DNA of 64,000 bases, taken from NCBI GenBank assembly GCA_903916675.1, contig CAIWXQ010000020.1:1-64000 (forward strand), given 5' to 3'. The translations under genes and the position numbers were made by a program. Position 1 is the stretch's first letter; every line of letters begins with the position of its first letter. This document shows, piece after piece, positions 59,978 through 64,000 of this stretch. The stretch comes from an uncultured bacterium. GTDB taxonomy: Bacteria; Verrucomicrobiota; Kiritimatiellia; RFP12; CAIWXQ01. The notes beneath the pieces are model-generated. The model searched no databases. It saw only the letters and a program-made list of their open reading frames with translations, and was not told the DNA's origin.

Positions 59978-61399
59978 ATGACGGCATTGCTGGTTTATTT
60001 TTCCTCGGGGTTCAGGCGCAGGGTTCTCCCGATTTCCGTGCTGGCGCTGACAACGCTGCCGATCATTGCTGCGGAAACAAACGCGCCGGGCTTGTTGCCG
60101 CTGATGCCGAAGTGGGTGACAGAGGCTTCGCTGACCGTACGCGAGAGCTACGACAACAACGTCTTTCTCGCAGGTGCATCCGGAAGATATCTGCCGCTGG
60201 TGTACACGATCCCCGCCAATGGCGTGGCAGCTCTCAAGAATCAGTATTCCTGGATCACGATCGTTTCGCCCAAGATCGGGCTTGAGCTTGCGCCGCTGAT
60301 GGGGAACAACGGCGTGCTGCAGGCGCTGACGCTGGGGTATGCGGCAGACTTCGTCACCTTTCACGACGCCCCATCGGAGAACTACGACGTGCACCGGCTG
60401 GCAACGGGCGTCCGGCTGGCGAGCGATGACCTGACGTGCAAGGCGGACAATCTGTTCACCTGCGTGGACGGTGGCAGGACTGCGGCGAGCTATCCTGGCG
60501 TGGGGCTGTACAGTGCGTTCGTCAGCGATCAGGCGACGCGTGACCGCCGCGCGCAAGCGCTGGATCGGGCGAGCGCCTCGCTGCAGTACGATCAACCGGC
60601 GTGGTTCGTCCGCAGTGTGGGCGCGCTGGTGAACTGCAACTTCCTGACGCGCCAGTATTCCTCGACGAACTATTCAGGGTACATGAACTACGTGGATCGC
60701 TACGACGTCAACGTCGGCGGCGACTTCGGCTACAAGCTCGCCACGAACTTGGCAATCACCGCAGGCTATCGCATCGGCCGCCAGCACCAGGACAAGCTGC
60801 CCGTGGGCATTGATCCGTACCAGCAGTCCTCCTCCTGCGAATACCAGCGTTTCCTGCTGGGAGTCGAGGGGTTGCCGTGCGACTGGCTCACGGTGCGAGT
60901 GCAGGCCGGCCCGGATTTTCGCGACTACGCCGCCAGCGCGCCGGTGCGCCACGATTCGTCGGTGACATTCTACGAGGAGAGTTCGCTGGAGGCGCGCGTG
61001 ACACCGGACGACATCCTGGCCTTCACTTCCAGGCAATGCCGCTGGGTGTCGAGTTCCGGCAAGATCCCCTACGACGGCAGTTCGTTCGTTCTGAACTACC
61101 TGCGTAAGGTGACGGATGCGCTGTCGCTGAATGTCGGCTTTCGCGCGGTGCGGTTCGACTACCATTGCGCGTTGAGCTACTCTGCGGGCCTGTCGACACC
61201 TGCCACGGCGCCGGTTGTTGGGCGCGACGACTGGGACTACATCGGTTCCATCGGCGCAGCATATGCCTTCACCCCCTACTTTGGCATGGACCTGAACTAC
61301 TCAGCCTCCTTCGGGCGCAACGCCGACGGCACGGTTCTGGCCGACACGCGCAATTTCAACGACCAGATCGTGTCGCTCGGGGCGACGATCAGGTTTTGA
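59978..61399 (+). CDS. Outer-membrane beta-barrel protein
   Basis: A 473-residue exported barrel: N-terminal signal (hydrophobic PISVLALTTLPIIAA), then alternating aromatic strands such as WITIVSPKIGLELAPL and LAITAGYRIGRQ, closing with IVSLGATIRF (C-terminal Phe). It resembles the EPS-cluster barrel at 13.8 kb in length class and style, especially the opening SLTVRESYDNNVFLA. It starts 28 nt after the ModA-like gene and may be its outer-membrane partner. Confidence 0.78.
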   Translation: MTALLVYFSSGFRRRVLPISVLALTTLPIIAAETNAPGLLPLMPKWVTEASLTVRESYDNNVFLAGASGRYLPLVYTIPANGVAALKNQYSWITIVSPKIGLELAPLMGNNGVLQALTLGYAADFVTFHDAPSENYDVHRLATGVRLASDDLTCKADNLFTCVDGGRTAASYPGVGLYSAFVSDQATRDRRAQALDRASASLQYDQPAWFVRSVGALVNCNFLTRQYSSTNYSGYMNYVDRYDVNVGGDFGYKLATNLAITAGYRIGRQHQDKLPVGIDPYQQSSSCEYQRFLLGVEGLPCDWLTVRVQAGPDFRDYAASAPVRHDSSVTFYEESSLEARVTPDDILAFTSRQCRWVSSSGKIPYDGSSFVLNYLRKVTDALSLNVGFRAVRFDYHCALSYSAGLSTPATAPVVGRDDWDYIGSIGAAYAFTPYFGMDLNYSASFGRNADGTVLADTRNFNDQIVSLGATIRF

Positions 61400-61528
61400 T
61401 GGAACACCCGGCTGGACGCGGGAGAAGCTGGCGCACGCGTTCGGCCGCGAGGTCTGGTGCCTGTTCAAGACGTACGCCTTGCGCTATCGTGACGATTGCT
61501 GTGATGTGCTGTGAAAGGACGTTTTACG

Positions 61529-61930
61529 ATGCGACTCTTCGAACACGAGATCCAGATTCGGGTACGATACGTCGAGACCGACCAGATGGGCGTGGTCTGG
61601 CACGGAAACTACCTGCAATATTTTGAATGCGGCCGGACCGAGGCGTTGCGCGCCTGCGGCTGGTCGTACCGCGAGCTGGAAGAGGCGGGGATCATGCTGC
61701 CGCTGGTGGAGGCGCACCTGGAATATCTGCGTCCGGCGAAATACGACGACCTGCTGACGATCCGGACAACGGTGCGTGGGCCGGTCTCCGCGCGGATCCG
61801 CTTCGAGTACGAAGTGCGTAACGAGGCGGGCGAGACGCTGACCACCGGATACACGGTGCATGGATTCGTGGATGCCAAAACGCGCCGTCCCTGCCGCCCG
61901 CCGGCGAAGCTCAAGGCGCTGTTCGGGTGA
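61529..61930 (+). CDS. Acyl-CoA thioesterase, YbgC/4-HBT family
   Basis: A 133-residue hot-dog-fold thioesterase. The catalytic motif VRYVETDQMGVVWHGNYLQYFE (Asp in TDQMG) is at the N-terminus, and TTGYTVHGFVDAKTRRPCRPP closes it. AAGGA (61515-61519) favours ATG 61529 over GTG 61511. YbgC-type enzymes act on short-chain acyl-CoAs and are linked to the Tol-Pal envelope system, whose genes are not visible here. Confidence 0.93.
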   Translation: MRLFEHEIQIRVRYVETDQMGVVWHGNYLQYFECGRTEALRACGWSYRELEEAGIMLPLVEAHLEYLRPAKYDDLLTIRTTVRGPVSARIRFEYEVRNEAGETLTTGYTVHGFVDAKTRRPCRPPAKLKALFG

Positions 61931-61961
61931 GATCCCGGGTTGCGCCGCGATGGTCGTCAAT

Positions 61962-62053
61962 GCGAACCGCAGAGTGACGAATATCCAACCGCAGAGTGTT
62001 GAAGTGAGACTTCAAAAATCGACACTCTGCTGTTCTGCGGTTTTGCGGTTCGC
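61962..62053. repeat. Palindromic dispersed element, copy 2
   Basis: Perfect 10-nt terminal inverted repeats GCGAACCGCA (61962-61971) and TGCGGTTCGC (62044-62053), an inner hairpin TTGAAGTGAGACTTCAA, and a core GACTTCAAAAATCGACACTC (62008-62027) that is the inverted, 19/20 match of the element at 38385-38491. The gene-free space 61931-62155 holds little else. Confidence 0.8.
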
Positions 62054-62155
62054 GCGCGGCACGTGTCGGCCGGTGTTTGGGTGAGACGATGCTGGCCCGT
62101 GTGCGGGATCGCACGGGCAAGCCAACTCCCGAGCGTCAGGTGAATCGCATGTAAA

Positions 62156-62680
62156 TTAACGGCAGCCGTTGGCCATGCCGAAACAGGCGCCCAGTGCGAG
62201 CAACGGGATCGCCAGCAAGATGCCGAGCAGGGTCAAGATACCGAAGCCGATGTGGCGTTGGCCGACGAAAAACGCACTCGCCATGGCCACAAACAAAAAA
62301 ATGAACGCGCCGACAACCGGCTCAATTTTATTAGAACCGGAAAAGAGGGGCAAAACCACACACAACATGACCAGGGCAGAACCGAAAAAGCCGATCGAAA
62401 ATTTGATGCCGCGATGTGGCGAAGAAGGGTGTTCGGTTCCGGAGGCGCTTGCGATGCGGTCGTCCGGGGGCGGTGTGGTCGCTTTCGGCGGAGTACGTTC
62501 GTGGTCCTCCGCGGATAAGTTTTTTGCCGGCGTGGCGTCTGCATCCGCAAGTGCGGTGACCAGCCGGTTGCCGGTCTGTTGATCGGTGCCGCATGTGATA
62601 CAGATCACGTCGTTTGCGCCAATCGTGTTTCCACAACTGAAGCAGACGCGGGCTTTTGGCGTTGCAGGTGCCAACCTCAT
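62156..62680 (-). CDS. Zinc-ribbon membrane protein of unknown function
   Basis: A 174-residue protein. From ATG 62680 it begins with a zinc ribbon (VCFSCGNTIGANDVICITCG, two CxxC knuckles), then a polar linker of about 65 residues, then three hydrophobic helices (IGFFGSALVMLCVVLPLF; VVGAFIFLFVAMASAFFV; IGFGILTLLGILLAIPLLALGA). Zinc-ribbon plus membrane-helix proteins are common but rarely characterised. No Shine-Dalgarno; TTGTTC-17-TACACT (62718-62690) lies 9 nt before the ATG. The frame extends to 62938 without support. Confidence 0.72.
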   Translation of the reverse strand: MRLAPATPKARVCFSCGNTIGANDVICITCGTDQQTGNRLVTALADADATPAKNLSAEDHERTPPKATTPPPDDRIASASGTEHPSSPHRGIKFSIGFFGSALVMLCVVLPLFSGSNKIEPVVGAFIFLFVAMASAFFVGQRHIGFGILTLLGILLAIPLLALGACFGMANGCR

Positions 62681-62783
62681 ACCATTTGCAGTGTAGCGGC
62701 GCCATGGGCGCGGAACAAGCCCGGAGATCGAGATAGAATTTTTCGGATTGTGCCGAGATTGCGGCAGAAGCGGATGCGCTGAT

Positions 62784-63554
62784 TTATGCACATGCCGCGC
62801 GTTTTGCCGTACGCCGGGACCACAAGTATTCTTTGATTTCCAGCGTTGCCAAGCCGGCAAGACAAATCCATTGAAACTCGGATAATCCGGCCATGCGGGG
62901 GGTTGGGCGAATGAACTCCTCGATAAATCGCAGCGCAAAATAGGTTGCGCAGAATCCGCTCAGGAGTTGTCCGGGTGCCGCGCGCGGGAGCTGCCGTTGC
63001 AGTACGAAAACCGCCGGCAACAGGAAGAGGACTTCGTAGAACTGCGTGGGGTGGCGTGGCACACCGTCGCCGAAGTTAACACCCCACGGCAGAGTGGTTG
63101 GTGTGCCGTGACAGCATCCGGTCAGCAGGCAGCCCATACGGCCGATGGCCATACCGAGCGCGATCGATGGTGCCAGCAGGTTGCCATAACGCGTGCGGAT
63201 GCCCAGGCAACGTTTAACAAGCCACACGGCAAGGACGCCGCCGAGCAATCCGCCGACAATCGTCCGCCCGGCGAAAAACGTGTCCCAACGGAAAAGGCCT
63301 TGCCGCCACGCGGGAATCTGCATCAGCCAGACCGGGACTTTGGCGCCGATAATTCCGCCGATAAGGGCGGCCAGCAGCACCGGCAACGGCTGGTTTGGCG
63401 CGACGCCGGCGCGGCGTGCGTTCCTGCGGAAGAGCAAGTATGCGGCGGCCAATGCCAGCCCCATGGCCAAGGCGTAGGTTGTCACCTGCGCCGGCCCGAA
63501 GTGCAACACAGGGCATATCCCCCAGTTTGCGGGCAGGGTGTTTTGAGCGGGCAT
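62784..63554 (-). CDS. Prolipoprotein diacylglyceryl transferase-like protein
   Basis: A 256-residue polytopic membrane protein of the Lgt family, which transfers diacylglycerol from phosphatidylglycerol to lipobox cysteines. GRTIVGGLLGGVLAVWL, IGRMGCLLTGCCHGTPT and RHPTQFYEVLFL are recognisable. The central signature differs from classical Lgt (GRxGNFxNxE): here it is GRMGCLLTGCC, a variant seen in Lgt-like paralogues. It may be the cell's Lgt or a paralogue; several lipoprotein genes in this window need such an enzyme. TAAAGT lies 8 nt before the ATG. Confidence 0.8.
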   Translation of the reverse strand: MPAQNTLPANWGICPVLHFGPAQVTTYALAMGLALAAAYLLFRRNARRAGVAPNQPLPVLLAALIGGIIGAKVPVWLMQIPAWRQGLFRWDTFFAGRTIVGGLLGGVLAVWLVKRCLGIRTRYGNLLAPSIALGMAIGRMGCLLTGCCHGTPTTLPWGVNFGDGVPRHPTQFYEVLFLLPAVFVLQRQLPRAAPGQLLSGFCATYFALRFIEEFIRPTPRMAGLSEFQWICLAGLATLEIKEYLWSRRTAKRAACA

Positions 63555-63639
63555 GCGGGTCTACTTTAGTTGCGTCCGAGAGGCACGGACCGCGACCAGC
63601 GGCCGCGGCTACAGTTCATGTGTGCGTCATGGGATGGAC

Positions 63640-64000
63640 TCATTGCACACTCGTGCCACGTACATCCGCCAGCCGCGGCAGGAATCGGCCGGTCTTCTGG
63701 CGGTAGTTCTCGTACGTTGCACCAAACTTATCCACCAGAGCGGATTCCTCCAGTTGTGCCCGGTAGATCATCATGGGGTAGAAGATCAGTGCGCCCTCCA
63801 GGGCGGCCAATGGGCTCAGGTAGGCGATGGCGGCGCCATAGATCATCCAAAGCAGCGAGGCATAGAGCGGGTGGCGCACGAAGCGGTAGGGGCCATCGGT
63901 GACCAGCGATTGATCGTCGTAGATGCGGACCTGATCAGCCCAGTTTCCCTTCAGGTGGAGGCGTCCCCAGATGTTAAAAGCCGTGCCTAGAATCAGCACC
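63640..64000 (-). CDS. Isoprenylcysteine carboxyl methyltransferase-family protein, partial
   Basis: The C-terminal 119 or so residues of an ICMT/PEMT-type membrane methyltransferase; the 5' end lies beyond the right edge. Family marks are LVTDGPYRFVRHPLYASLLW (S-adenosylmethionine site), and EESALVDKFGATYENYRQKTGRFLP near the C-terminus, with two hydrophobic helices between. Bacterial members methylate varied substrates, so no function can be given. Confidence 0.87.
   Translation of the reverse strand, partial: VLILGTAFNIWGRLHLKGNWADQVRIYDDQSLVTDGPYRFVRHPLYASLLWMIYGAAIAYLSPLAALEGALIFYPMMIYRAQLEESALVDKFGATYENYRQKTGRFLPRLADVRGTSVQ

Noticed and set aside
61400-61510. A peptide-like stretch (reading PGWTREKLAHAFGREVWC) between the barrel gene and the thioesterase
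   Set aside because: It has plausible codon use but no start codon or ribosome-binding site and is only about 37 codons. It may be a gene remnant; support is too thin to list.

Overview
The window is a GC-rich bacterial chromosome segment carrying about 60 genes, mostly housekeeping, with no rRNA, CRISPR array, phage or complete insertion sequence. Two lipoprotein-type efflux components, TolC and Wza-like exporters and beta-barrel proteins imply a Gram-negative envelope. GH172/DUF2961, 3-keto-disaccharide hydrolase (DUF1080), PPDK with PPi-type phosphofructokinase, QueH and beta-barrel-porin-2 proteins together fit the PVC superphylum (Kiritimatiellota / Lentisphaerota / Verrucomicrobiota-like). 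That placement is inference; no rRNA is present to test it.

Layout. 1-4.1 kb: 3' part of the primary sigma factor, a membrane-anchored RRM protein, polA. 4.2-8.2 kb: GH172-type glycosidase with a FucI-family isomerase, then a convergent patatin. 8.5-11.8 kb: ppdK and a DUF3392 membrane protein. 11.9-19.2 kb: exopolysaccharide export cluster (Wza-like lipoprotein, unknown secreted protein, beta-barrel, O-antigen ligase-like protein, Wzz/BY-kinase with tyrosine-rich ends). 19.2-20.5 kb: lower-GC orphan gene among palindromes and direct repeats. 20.5-27.1 kb (minus): tetR-tolC-mfp-rnd efflux operon with a visible operator. 27.1-31.2 kb: a transglutaminase gene broken by one amber codon, tRNA-Glu, a DUF1080 protein, a small membrane protein, folD. 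31.5-36.1 kb: FMN riboswitch followed by ribBA, ribH, nusB, ribD, ribE. 36.2-43.5 kb: PPi-PFK, tRNA-Gly, tRNA-Lys, queH, a small basic protein, ruvB, queC, purB, a homocysteine methyltransferase-family protein. 43.5-50.8 kb: periplasmic unknown, a tyrosine phenol-lyase/tryptophanase-family enzyme, cyclophilin, parE-parC. 50.8-64 kb: EamA transporter, DUF493 protein, nadD, rsfS, ECF sigma with putative anti-sigma, rrf2-peroxiredoxin-small protein, metalloenzyme, folC, a TSUP/two-binding-protein/beta-barrel group, YbgC-type thioesterase, zinc-ribbon membrane protein, lgt-like gene and a cut-off ICMT-family gene.

How the genes work together: PPDK and PPi-PFK point to a PPi-linked glycolysis. The rib genes form one FMN-controlled pathway from GTP and ribulose-5-phosphate to riboflavin. 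queH and queC belong to queuosine synthesis. GH172 plus FucI could release and isomerise D-arabinose or a related sugar.

Two genome-style features stand out. Intergenic spaces are full of 7-8 nt tandem microrepeats and palindromes, one of which forms the variable stem of the FMN riboswitch. Several genes without a Shine-Dalgarno sequence have a TANNNT-like -10 hexamer almost exactly 6 nt before the start codon, which suggests frequent leaderless transcription.
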